NCBI GenBank assembly: GCA_029582265.1
Contig: CM055834.1
Span: 186,001-250,000, forward strand
DNA length: 64,000 nucleotides
Direction: 5' to 3'
Source: Zoroaster sp. YZ-2022
Lineage: Eukaryota; Echinodermata; Asteroidea; Forcipulatida; Zoroasteridae
The notes under the pieces are model-generated. The model searched no databases. It was not told the DNA's origin and saw only the letters and a list, made by a program, of their open reading frames with translations. Shown here piece after piece: positions 1 through 9,732 of this stretch; positions within the stretch are counted from its first letter, which is position 1; the number at the start of each line of letters is the position of its first letter. The translations under genes and the position numbers were made by a program.

Positions 1-225
1 TGAAATGAGATATTTTAAGCTTTGTTTAACAGTAATTAAGTGTAATAATAAATTTATTTATTATAAATTCATGTACTGTAAAACTAAAAGCATGCGCCTC
101 GCCTATTGATTTGTTTGTGCAATGGGTCATTTTTAAGCATTTGTTTTCCTTTTCTCAAAGGAAAATTGAAGTTAATTGCTCGTAAAATATTATTTAAAAT
201 AAAACATTACCACAAAGCATATTTT

Positions 226-478
226 AAAGGTAAGGTACAACATTGGTAATTACATGATTACAAAATGACTGAATTATTATTCAAAGACTAACTTTAGTAA
301 ATGTACCAATCATTCTGAAATATTATTATATCCAAAGTGCTCTTATATTTCAAAGAAAACACGAAAAATATGTGTTTTCTGAAAAATTGTGAATGTTTTG
401 TTTAAACACTTTTCTTATAGATCGGTTGAAGTAAGAAGCAGTTTTGCCAACATTACCAATGCTGTACCTACCCTTTAA
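226..478. mobile_element. MITE with GGTACAACATTGGTAAT ends
   Basis: The left end reads TTTAAAGGTAAGGTACAACA and the right end is its approximate inverse complement (CATTACCAATGCTGTACCTACCCTTTAA). No ORF inside. The same end motifs recur near 15460, 23635 and 27650, so this is a repeated short TIR element, superfamily not assigned. Confidence 0.55.
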
Positions 479-1224
479 CAGTAATTACGTCCAGAAATTA
501 TATTCTATACATCAGTGAAATTGCTGTGAGAAATATAACGGATCATTTCAATCTACAAAATGTTATACGAACTAATGTCACCAATGGTTAACATGTATAC
601 TTAAATTTTAAATTTAATTTTTTTTTAATTTTAATATTTTGTATACCAGTGTACAAATTCATACTTTTGTAAGAGTAATTAGATATTTATACAAAATTAC
701 CTGCACAAAATTTATTAAGCTTTGACAGTTATGCATTCTAATGTGGAAAAATATCACTCTGAGTGATATCTTTCAAATTTGTAAATTCCCAACGTACTTT
801 TCACGTTTTCTTGAAAAAGACGGCATTTCAGATGGAATACGTTCACATGACACCATTACGATCTTAAAACCAAGTATAAGGTTTGCATAATAATTTACTC
901 ATTACCAATAGTGTACACTGCCTTGAAGTTTACACATAAATCTTAGTTTAAAACAAGCATTTACAAACATCAATTGTCTGTGCATCAGTGCTAAAAGTTG
1001 AATCTTAAACTAAATGCAGTGAGGATAAATAAGGTTATATTGTAACATTAATGATGAACCTAATATTTTACCACAACTGTAGTTTAAAACATATATTTTA
1101 TAGTCATAAATCATTAAAAAATTTTTTTTACATAGTTATCTGTGCATGTAGTGATAAAAGTTGAATCGTAATCTAAATGTAGTGAAGCTAAAGGTTACCA
1201 GGGCCGTAGCGAAGGCATAATCTT

Positions 1225-1249
1225 GGGGGGGGGGGGGGGGGTGGGGGGT
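1225..1249 (+). repeat. Poly-G tract
   Basis: A run of 17 G, one T and further G. The matching position in the second block copy (about 28468) is only a short G-rich stretch, so the tract has expanded or contracted between copies. Confidence 0.9.
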
Positions 1250-2691
1250 GAAAGTCAATTTGCCCATTTGACGAGGGGTTGGTATTCGTAAAACATTTTA
1301 AGGGCAAGGGTAGGCGTGTGGATTTTCAAGTGGTGTAGGAATGGGAAATGTTTGAGGGGAAAGGATAGGCACGAGAGGGGGGTAGAACATTTTCCCCGAA
1401 AGAAATTATCTTTATTTTGTGGTCTAATTGACAACTAAGGCTCCATTTTGCCAACTGGGGCTCGATTTGCCGACTGAGACTCGATACTAGGGGTGTCACA
1501 CCCCACTCCTCTAGGCTAAGGCCCTGAAGGTAAAAACCACAATCATAGTTTAAAACTAACATTTTGCAGATTTAAATCACAGTTTAAAACAAGCATTTTT
1601 CAGACATGAAATTTCTGTGCATTGATGCTTAAAGTTGAATCTTAAACTACAAACAGTGAAGATTAAAAGCTAATATTCATGATGAATCTAATATTGTTCT
1701 ACAAAAACCTCAAATTAGTGCTTATTACAACTCCAATATTTTCTGTGTAATTACTTGACAATTAATCTGATCAATTATGCTTTGTCACAATATAAAAAGC
1801 TTGATTATTTGCTGCTTTCGTAATCCATTCATTTTATTTAATATAGATAATAAGACACATGACATACATTTGGATAAAATGATGCCGAAAATGAGATAAA
1901 ATTTGATAAATTCTTTATGATTATTCGAAGATGATTTTAAAGCTGATATATGAAAATAATATATGAAGGGGTGGATCCAGAATTTAACCTTCCCAAAATT
2001 TGAAATCCCAGATTTCCTCCTTTTGTAAAAAAAATAAATAAAAACAAATCTTATATTTCCTCTAATTTGTATGTTTCCGGCTCGGCTATTATATATACAT
2101 GAATTTTGTATTAGAATGCATAAAAACAAAGTGAACGCATCTACCACCTTTGGGGGTGGGGATCTAAGGTTGGGCCTAAGGTGAGGCCACTACTGTACTT
2201 TGTTTATATAGTAACAAGAATAACATATATCAACTATGAATTAACGGTGCATCATTGCATCAAGAAAAGAGGCGGACCTAGGGTGGCTAGAGGGCAAATG
2301 GAATTAAAGGTAAGGTGTAGAATTAATGGTTTCTAGAGTATTTTCTCGATAAAGACACGGTGCAATATATGCTGAAACTTGTTGAATTGGATGTATAATG
2401 TATCTTGATTCAAAGAGAGAAAATTACAGAAAAGGTAAATGTGCATACATGGATGTTCATCAAAATGGTCCGGGTAAACACGTCCCCCCCCCCCCCCACC
2501 GATCCGCAACTTTGGTCTACAAATATTTTCCATTATTTTTGTATTTATTTATTTTCAAATTAAGCACAGTACTTTTGCAACAATTGACTTTCAAAAATAC
2601 ATTTATCAGTACAACTACAATATTCAATCTAAAGGAACTATATGATTTCACAACTAAACGGATTTCTGTTATGATGATATTCTCTGAAGTC

Positions 2692-2834
2692 TATTAAAGA
2701 TATAATATCATCACTTTCGACAGGGCATGGAATCGGTGTCCTAGTCTTAGTCATAGAATTCATCTAAATCTAGGACACCGATTCCATGGCCTGTCGAAAG
2801 TCTGCTCTGATCATGACGATATTGTCCCTTTAAT
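2692..2834. mobile_element. Foldback MITE, GACAGGGCATGGAATCGGTG family
   Basis: About 143 bp, almost entirely palindromic: the left arm carries CGACAGGGCATGGAATCGG and TGTCCTAG, and the right arm carries their inverse complements, ending in ATATTGTCCCTTTAA. Related copies lie at 21835-22042, 26263-26466, 29768-29908 and 41505-41866, with single half-copies near 33550 and 53430. No coding capacity. Confidence 0.85.
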
Positions 2835-3039
2835 TTGGGATTGGTTTTTTTTACGATCATAACTTATCCAAAACAGGTGATAGGATTTTTGTGTAGGCCT
2901 ATACTTCGATTCATTCCATTAATTCATTGCTTTTTACAAGTCAGTAATCATGAATAACCAATCAGTTTGGATTATTAGTATATTATGCAGTTTATATATA
3001 GAGGGCAGCTAACAATATTGGCTTTCAAGGGTTGGACAA

Positions 3040-3320
3040 GAAGCTCAGCACACACCCAGTCTCTCCTCTTGGCCTGGGTAGCTGATAAAGGACCTAAAAA
3101 GCCTATCACACACCCAATCTCTCCTCATGGTCTGGTAGCTGATAAAGGACCCAAGAAGCCCATCACACACCCAGTCTCTCGTTATGGCCTGGGTATCTGA
3201 TAAAGGACCTAAAAAGCCTATCACACACCCAGTCTCTCCTGATGGTCTGGTAGCTGATAAAGAACCCAAGAAGCCCATCACACACCCAGTCTCTCATCAT
3301 GGCCTGGGCAGCTTATAATG
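3040..3320 (+). repeat. ~57-bp tandem repeat, alternating A/B units
   Basis: About 4.5 units, each containing CACACCCA(G/A)TCTCTC followed by GGCCTGGGTAGCTGATAAAG. Units alternate between a form with ACCTAAAAAGCCTAT and a form with ACCCAAGAAGCCCAT, giving a dimer of about 115 bp. The paralogous block near 30050-30115 keeps only one degenerate unit. Confidence 0.85.
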
Positions 3321-4216
3321 GACCCCATGATTCTGCAGTGGGCTCTTAATTTATACAAAGTCGTGAACATTTCCTGACTTTCGCCCTTACGGACCCCATC
3401 AAGAGACACGTGAATTTGATCTTTACCAACCAAAGCCAAAATTGGACGAAAAAGTCCAATGAAGTAAACAATGACAACTCCCAAAAATCACCTCAAATAG
3501 TTGTATGAACACTGGGTAATATGTTTTCTATCCTATAAGTTCCCCCCACTCAGCGAAAATGTATTGGGAATATTCGTACTCGAATATTTCGGCATCAATT
3601 ATAATAATATTTTTGGGCGAGTTTTATATAGCGCGAAATCTTTCACTATGTGATAATTTAAGCGCTTCACATTAGTATTTAGAATCATTCATAAACTGTT
3701 ATTAGATAAATGTCTTGGAACAAAATTTATAACATTTTCAGAGTATCAAATTAGCGTCAAAATTGTCGCATTGTAATGTTTTGTGATGTAAAGCTGATTG
3801 CACTAATCTTCTCTCGAAATTAGTTTGTATGAGGTGTTGTTACTTTTAAGAAAATGAAATAATATCCATTTTGAATTTAGGAAAGAATACTCTTTCCTAA
3901 ATTCTGTATTAGAATGAATACAACAAATCTGAATACAATTTCATTATTTTCTCATTCAAGTCACAACGTAATACACTGAAACTTTCACATGTTGGTTGTT
4001 TAATGTATATCTTGATTCAATGAAATAGGGGCATATACGTTTAGAAGCAGTTTTGTCAATATTACCAATGTGGTAGTGAAGCCTATCTTCCCTTTTTAAG
4101 ACTTTGTACAAAAACAAATCTAGCATCGCGTAAGGCAAACAAAATGTCTCCGGTTTCTGGTTATCGGTCGGCTTCAAAATCGGTGTCGTGACGCACCGAT
4201 TTAAAAAAAAATAATA

Positions 4217-4245
4217 TTTTATTTATTTATTTATTTATTTATTTT
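4217..4245 (+). repeat. (ATTT)n microsatellite
   Basis: About seven uninterrupted TTTA units just inside a TIR-like end (TCTCCGGTTTCTGG at 4146) of the family also seen at 24920 and 30943. Confidence 0.9.
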
Positions 4246-4390
4246 TCGCCAACAGGGAAATACGTTATACAAACAGTAGACGCATGGACCAAATTTCCCA
4301 CATGAGTATGGTGGTTAAGAGAGGCCTCAAAAATCGGGCAAACGTTCATACCCCAATGTGAAAAAGTCGTTTAAATATGTTTACCTTCAT

Positions 4391-4990
4391 GTCAACGTCA
4401 AAGTATTTGTGAAGTTATAAGTTAGTCTGAACATTGTAACTGTTGAGAGCCTATACAGCTACGTGGAGTTCACTTCCGCGTGCGACTTGACTTAAGGCTA
4501 TACCCATGTGCTCTGTGTGAGAAATACGTGAAGGCTTTGCCGTATGTGCGCGTGTTGTCCAATGTCCAATGTTTTAGTACGTGTGACGTACTGTATGAAC
4601 GTTGTGTAAGTACCTTATATCGCCGCGCTAGTTCAGAAGAAGTGGGCATAACACATTAAATTTCACAAAATGAAATTTCTCATGTGTTATTGTCATTTCA
4701 ACAGTAATACATTGTCATAAAATTAAAAATGACTGCTGGTGTACAACACAGTATTATTGACACTTGAAAATGTATTAAAATTTACCTACTTTTGACCATA
4801 ACATCTGTTTCAGTTCTCTGAATGCATTTAAACTTTACAAATATATTTCTTATTGTGTCGTCTATCATTCTGCGAAGTTTGGTGAAATTCTGTCTTATGT
4901 TTTTTGAGAAAAATATTATTTTTCTAAACCTGCCGCCAGAGGGCGCTGTGACAGGCCATATATATATTTTTAAAGGTCACATGTTAATAG
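4391..4990. other. Non-coding flank left of the retroelement
   Basis: No ORF, RNA gene or clear repeat seen. The sequence is unique within the window by eye. It ends in GTTAATAG immediately before the LTR. An AGAGGGCGCTGTGACAGG segment at about 4937 is the only GC-rich part. Confidence 0.5.
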
Positions 4991-5694
4991 TGTGACGGTT
5001 TTGTCCTCTATCTGCGACCCGGGTCGGTCTCAGCCAAACGTCAGCGAGCGGCAGCTTAGTAGGCCGGTGACGACGATCCGTTTGGGCGGCAGTTTACCGC
5101 CAGGCCCGCAGCGCACCACCAGGTTCTTATTCCCTCTCTAACTTAAAACACACCACACCCTCAGGGGAGGGGGAAGAGCACAGACAATGACGGGGACGAA
5201 AAGAGTTATAAATGAGAGCCAACTCTGATTATTTATTCTACCAAAACATGCGCCCCAATAACTCAAGGCGCCTCGCCTACGTCACACAATCTTCTGGCTT
5301 GATGTTGATAATTGATTACAATGAATTGTACTGAATTATTTACCGTGATTTAAATGATTTACAAAGAATTGACACAGCTATGCGATTTATTAGACTGGCA
5401 GGGATGCAAATTATTAAACTCACACCAAAATATGAGGCTCTTTCCTAGACTTGATTCAACACCCTTTAATCACCAGCTAGAAATATACGTCTGCACCCGA
5501 CTTGCTGCAAACAGGGAAAAGAGAGCGAAACACGCCAGCTCCGTGGTTTTATAAAACACTGCTCTAGACTGGCACCCTCCAACAACTGTCACATATATAT
5601 AGTACATGACGGCTAGACACTAGCCAGGGTTACCGTCCTAACCCAGCAACCTAAATATTCGAATACATTCTAATCGATACTGCATTGCGTTACA
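4991..5694 (-). repeat. Putative LTR of the retroelement
   Basis: On the plus strand it starts TGTGACGG and ends GCGTTACA, giving the imperfect inverted ends TGTAACG/CGTCACA expected of an LTR. An alternative right end at 5593 (CTGTCACA) gives a perfect TGTGAC/GTCACA pair. GC-rich in its left third and AT-rich in the middle. Bases just right of 5694 read TTGGCGCCTTCTAAG, which resembles a tRNA primer-binding site but on the plus strand, against the direction of gag and pol. No second LTR copy was found, so the boundaries are inferred from termini only. Confidence 0.6.
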
Positions 5695-5900
5695 TTGGCG
5701 CCTTCTAAGTTTCGGTCAGTGTCTGACCTTAAAAACTGATACAAAATACAAGCAATGCACTTACTTTATACAAAAATATAAAGCTCTCGACAAGAAACTT
5801 TGTAAAAAAACAACACTCTGTAATTATACAATGAAAAGGTAAACTTTAAACAACAAACTTTATAAAAACGAATGTTAAGAAAAACAAGGCTCTAAAGGCG
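5695..5900 (-). other. Retroelement 3' untranslated region
   Basis: AT-rich, no ORF. A polypurine tract would be expected here on the minus strand next to the 3' LTR, but no clean one is seen; the bases beside the LTR are TTAGAAGGCGCCAA. Confidence 0.5.
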
Positions 5901-7325
5901 TTAACAGTCAAACAAAATCCGACGGTAGGTGTCTCTGGCGATCCAAGTGTCCACAAGGCGAATTCCACGCTCCTCCATGCATGTCGCCAACAGTTCATAG
6001 TTCGCCTTCTGGCGGATTCCAGCCACGAAGCTGGTTTCGAACACTCGCTGGGTGTGGTCTCTTGTGATCAACATTCCTTCTTGGAAAACACTGCGTGTCA
6101 CCGTCTCCGTGATTTTCTTAACGGTAGCGATCTTCTCCAACTCCACGTTGGTTATCCCAGGTCCTACGCTTACGATGCTGCCCTCTTCCCGCACCAATCT
6201 GCAGACTCGAGTAGTTTGCTCAACTGCAGCATCATCTGTGGTGGTCACCGGGGCTTTCAGGAAAACAACATCGTAACGACGTGCGCGATGTTCATGTATG
6301 GTCTGCGTTGCACCAGTAATCACAGTTGTGGAACCCTCCTCTGTGATTCTCACGGGTTGTCCAGCCAGTAGGTGATGGATACGGAATTCTGGAGGCGACT
6401 TACTTTCCTCCAATCGTGGGGTAGGCCCATCTGATGCCATCGCCTGCGGCTCAACTTCTTTATGCTGACTTGGGGAATTCGTCACCCTCGATTTCGGAGC
6501 AGGCTCTTCTTCTACTTCCCACTGAGCCATCGACGTGGGTGACACTGACAGAACGATCTCTGCTACTTCCTCATCGTGCTGTCCAGGCAGGCTGTCGGCT
6601 TGCACTCCAGGCTCCACAGGCGTCTCTCTAGCTTCCACCTCCTCGCTTGGCTGAGGTACTGCCACCTGAGGTGAAGCTGATGACTTCGGAAGGCTTGTGT
6701 GCTCCACTGGTCCCACAGGCGGCAAAGTCTCCTCTCTAGGCGCTTTAGACACTGTACAAGGACTCTTCTTGAGTAGCTTTGTAGGCCGCTCCTCCTTGGC
6801 CGCCTTACCTCCATTCCCGGTACCAGCTGCACCTTCGGTAGAGCGACGTCGAGTATCACAATCACGTTTCCGCTTCCTTTCTGGGGAGGATGTACTTGTC
6901 GCCTTCACGACTCTCATATTGTCGCTGCCTTTAGGCGTCTCTTTACGCCTAACCTCGCCTCCACGGCTGTGGCTCCTAGGCGTCTCTGTGCGCCCAGCCT
7001 CTCCCTCTAATTTGGAACTTTCGTGCTCACGGAAATCAAGGGTTTTCGCCTGGATCAAGTCGCCCTCATCTACATCCTTAGGGTGGCAATCCCGGTAATG
7101 GGCACGGAGATTGTCTCTCCTACTGTTCTTGTGTGAACACCTTCTACACAAGTACTGGACCTTGGTCCCGTGCTCGTTTGCTAGGTGCCTCTCGAGACTC
7201 CACTTATGCATTGACATCTTACATTTCGGGCATTGAGTCTTTTCTCCCTGTTGGTCACGGGGTGACTCCTTCTCCTTGTGATCTTCCCCATATTCACCTG
7301 GTGCTTGTACTGCCTGCAACGACAC
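5901..7325 (-). CDS. Retroelement ORF3: C2H2 zinc-finger protein
   Basis: A 474-codon frame in the position where env lies in errantivirus-like elements. Two C2H2 fingers are visible: C32/C35/H47/H52 and C60/C63/H76/H81. A basic, charged, low-complexity middle follows, with a nuclear-localisation-like KRKRDCDTRRR cluster near residue 155. The C-terminal ~160 residues look folded but I do not recognise them. No signal peptide or membrane helix, so this is not an envelope protein. The frame opens at 7340 after an in-frame TAA; the listed first codon is GTG, and the first ATG lies inside finger 1. A polypyrimidine tract and TTGCAG end at 7314, in frame, so the natural start is probably a splice junction at 7313. 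Inference: a nucleic-acid-binding accessory protein made from a spliced RNA. Confidence 0.8.
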   Translation of the reverse strand: MSLQAVQAPGEYGEDHKEKESPRDQQGEKTQCPKCKMSMHKWSLERHLANEHGTKVQYLCRRCSHKNSRRDNLRAHYRDCHPKDVDEGDLIQAKTLDFREHESSKLEGEAGRTETPRSHSRGGEVRRKETPKGSDNMRVVKATSTSSPERKRKRDCDTRRRSTEGAAGTGNGGKAAKEERPTKLLKKSPCTVSKAPREETLPPVGPVEHTSLPKSSASPQVAVPQPSEEVEARETPVEPGVQADSLPGQHDEEVAEIVLSVSPTSMAQWEVEEEPAPKSRVTNSPSQHKEVEPQAMASDGPTPRLEESKSPPEFRIHHLLAGQPVRITEEGSTTVITGATQTIHEHRARRYDVVFLKAPVTTTDDAAVEQTTRVCRLVREEGSIVSVGPGITNVELEKIATVKKITETVTRSVFQEGMLITRDHTQRVFETSFVAGIRQKANYELLATCMEERGIRLVDTWIARDTYRRILFDC

Positions 7326-7340
7326 ACAAGGAAGAACTGG
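7314..7340 (-). promoter_or_regulatory. Candidate 3' splice site for ORF3
   Basis: On the minus strand the bases before ORF3 read CCAGTTCTTCCTTGTGTGTC then GTTGCAG, a pyrimidine-rich tract ending in CAG with the exon starting at 7313. ORF3 has no upstream ATG after its in-frame stop at 7341-7343, so joining to an upstream leader is the simplest way to express it. Retroviral and gypsy env RNAs are made this way (family knowledge). Confidence 0.6.
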
Positions 7341-7434
7341 TTACTGTTGTGCTACCATACTAAACTGCTACTGTCACTGCTACTTATTATCTGTCGTTAT
7401 CTATATAAAAATCTATGTACAAGCTCCTCCCCGC

Positions 7435-9729
7435 CTACAAATATCTCTTTGGCATTTTATGTTGCCTAGGTGGGTTTCGCCTAGGTGGTGGTGCCGCGGG
7501 CCTACTGCTAGACTGCCCGTACGGATTTGTAACTTCAGGGTCTGATAATCTTCTCCGAGCCTGCAGTTCCTCATTATACACAGTACTGTCTGCCCTCAGT
7601 GTTTGTGTCTGCTCAGTTGGACGTATTGACGCGTTCAAGGATGCTTCTTCAGTCATGGAAGAAGGAACCTGCATGTCACTATATTGTACATCTCCGTCAA
7701 GCGGTGAGCTCATAGGACTCTGCATTAACTCTTCTTGCGCACCCTGCACCAGAGTCACACCATTATTCACCTGGCTATCCTTCCGAATAGGCGAATCGTA
7801 GGTTGTACCAACTGTCCATGCTTTAATTGGTTCACCTTCATAAGCTTTCAATCTGTCACAGTGGACTACCTTCTTCTTCCCTCGTGGCTTCCTCTGAATC
7901 CTGTACGTCACATCGGATAGTATGTGTGTGATCAGATATGGTCCCTCCCATCTGCATTGTAACTTAGGTGTTAGGCCCTTACGTTTTGCAGGGTTATGCA
8001 ACCATACAAAGTTGCCGGGTTGTAGTTTACCCTGGGAGGCTCGTCGATCGTAGTGCGCCTTTTGCCTTCTAGCGCTTTGCTTTAGGCATTCTCGTGCCTT
8101 TCCATGGGCTGCCCTCATCCGCTGCCGTAATTCACACGCGTAGTCAGTCTCCACAGCACCTATTTCATCTTTGCTGTCACCCGGCATCTCAGTTGTCAGG
8201 TCAAGAGGTAGGCGCAGCTCACGTCCCAGCATTAGCATGTTTGGCGTCTCGCCAGTTGACTCCTGCGGTGTGGCACGGTAAGCAAATGTGGCTAGTGGAA
8301 GTTTCTCGTCCCAGTCACGCTGTCGTTTGTTGGGCTCAATCATCATTGCAACCATTGTGATGAGAGTGCGATTGAATCTCTCAATCATTCCGTCCGATTT
8401 TGGGTTATATGGACATGTACGTGTCTTCTCAATCCCTAGAATTTCACACATTTCTGCAAAAACTCTGGATTCAAAGTTACGCCCCTGATCCGAATGTAGT
8501 ACATCAGGCACACCAAAACGACACACGTACTCATTTACAAATTTCTCAGCATCTGTCTCCGCTGTTTGGTCCGGTATGGGGTAAGCCTCCATCCATTGAG
8601 ATAGGTAGTCACCTACTACCAAGATGTACTTATTTCCCTTCTTTGTCTCTGGCAGAGGACCAATGATGTCCAAGGCGACACGTTCCATAGGCGTGCCCAC
8701 TATATGCTGTTGTAATGGCGCCTTCCTAGCCTTGGCTGGGGATTTTCTCTTTGCGCACACGTTGCACTGTCTTATAATTGATCTTATATCGGCGGTCATA
8801 CCACCCCAGTAGAACCTTGCGAAGACTTTTGCCATCGTTTTCTTGACGCCCAAATGTCCACTCGTTACACCACCGTGTAACTCCTTCACTAGATCTATCC
8901 GAAATATCTCAGGTAGCACTGTGCGCCACTTCACCTGGCGGCCGTCATCCGACTCCCATCGCCTGGAAAGAACGTTGTCTCTTACAGCCAGTTGGTCCCA
9001 CAGGCGCCAGTATGTTTTTGCTGTAGACGATCTAGAAGAAATTTCCTTCCAGTCAGGCCTTTCTACCCCTTTTTCCTTCTCTTCTAACACCCATTTGATA
9101 GACATATCCTTCAGTTGGGCTTCCCTCATCTCTTCACATGTGATCAAAGGCCTATTGGCCACAGCTCTCACGGTTGTCTCGCCTTTGTCTGGAATGACTC
9201 CTTTGCCTACCACTTTGGCTCTATCCTTCAACACACCGGGTGGCCGCTCATCGCGCCCACATTGAGAACACTCTTTGCGTGACAAACCATCGGCGTTTCC
9301 GTGTGATCTACCAGCTCGATGCACTATAGTGAAGTTGTACTCGCCTATCACCTGAAACCAGCGAGCCATCTGACCTTGCGGTTCTCGGAAATTAACTAGC
9401 CAATGCAAGGCTCCATGATCGGTTCTAATGGTGACTTTATTTCCGTATAAGTATTGCCTGAATTGCTTCAGAAACACTACAACGGCCAGCAACTCTCTGC
9501 GTGTTACGCAATAGTTGCGCTCTGCTTTACTTAGTGCCCTGCTAGCGTAGGAGACCACCTTCTCCTGACCGTCTGTCACCTGCGACAGGACTGCACCTAT
9601 TCCCACACCACTAGCATCGGTATCAAGTATGTAATCGGCCTCAGGGTCGGGGTACTTCAACACGGGTGCCTTCTGTAGGCAGTTCCTCAAGTCTTTGAAA
9701 GCCTTGTTGCAGTCATCATCCCACAAAAA
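7435..9729 (-). CDS. Retroelement pol, second part: RNase H and integrase
   Basis: Same frame as the upstream pol part, separated from it by a single TAG. Residues counted from the TTG at 9726: RNase H active site D37 (ILDTDAS), E78, D103 and D146 (NADGLSR). The integrase zinc-binding HHCC is H284, H291, C321, C324, and the catalytic DDE is D353, D413 (HSDQG), E449 (MIERFN). A GPY motif lies near 595, followed by a basic tail and a Pro/Arg-rich C-terminus. No chromodomain. All catalytic residues are present, so apart from the stop this half looks intact. It has no ATG near its start and could be translated only as part of Gag-Pol by readthrough. ORF3 begins about 110 bases beyond its end. Confidence 0.93.
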   Translation of the reverse strand, partial: FLWDDDCNKAFKDLRNCLQKAPVLKYPDPEADYILDTDASGVGIGAVLSQVTDGQEKVVSYASRALSKAERNYCVTRRELLAVVVFLKQFRQYLYGNKVTIRTDHGALHWLVNFREPQGQMARWFQVIGEYNFTIVHRAGRSHGNADGLSRKECSQCGRDERPPGVLKDRAKVVGKGVIPDKGETTVRAVANRPLITCEEMREAQLKDMSIKWVLEEKEKGVERPDWKEISSRSSTAKTYWRLWDQLAVRDNVLSRRWESDDGRQVKWRTVLPEIFRIDLVKELHGGVTSGHLGVKKTMAKVFARFYWGGMTADIRSIIRQCNVCAKRKSPAKARKAPLQQHIVGTPMERVALDIIGPLPETKKGNKYILVVGDYLSQWMEAYPIPDQTAETDAEKFVNEYVCRFGVPDVLHSDQGRNFESRVFAEMCEILGIEKTRTCPYNPKSDGMIERFNRTLITMVAMMIEPNKRQRDWDEKLPLATFAYRATPQESTGETPNMLMLGRELRLPLDLTTEMPGDSKDEIGAVETDYACELRQRMRAAHGKARECLKQSARRQKAHYDRRASQGKLQPGNFVWLHNPAKRKGLTPKLQCRWEGPYLITHILSDVTYRIQRKPRGKKKVVHCDRLKAYEGEPIKAWTVGTTYDSPIRKDSQVNNGVTLVQGAQEELMQSPMSSPLDGDVQYSDMQVPSSMTEEASLNASIRPTEQTQTLRADSTVYNEELQARRRLSDPEVTNPYGQSSSRPAAPPPRRNPPRQHKMPKRYL

Positions 9730-9732
9730 CTA
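9730..9732 (-). other. In-frame UAG between RT and RNase H
   Basis: TAG on the minus strand; reading continues in the same frame for 764 codons. The following codons are TTT TTG TGG. The simplest explanation is one point mutation in an otherwise intact pol. Programmed readthrough is possible but has no known parallel at this site that I can name. Confidence 0.9.

Larger units (their letters stand above)
1..4390. repeat. Long non-coding repeat block, copy 1
   Basis: Nearly the whole stretch can be matched by eye, in the same order and orientation, to about 27440-31210. Landmarks shared in order are a CAAAGACTAACTTTAGTAAA stretch, the GGGCCGTAGCGA segment with its G-run, a CCTAGGGTGGCTAGAGGG segment, a TIR element at 2692-2834, and the TTTATATAGCGCGAAATC SINE-tail piece near 3630. 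No convincing coding sequence lies inside; the open frames of 60-120 codons are AT-rich and do not persist in the second copy. Copies differ by many small indels, so the duplication is not recent. Whether the block is a segmental duplication or a large non-autonomous transposon is unresolved. Confidence 0.8.

Noticed and set aside
6052..7098. Plus-strand frames opposite ORF3 (up to 133 codons)
   Set aside because: Shadows of the zinc-finger ORF; no domain and no start context.
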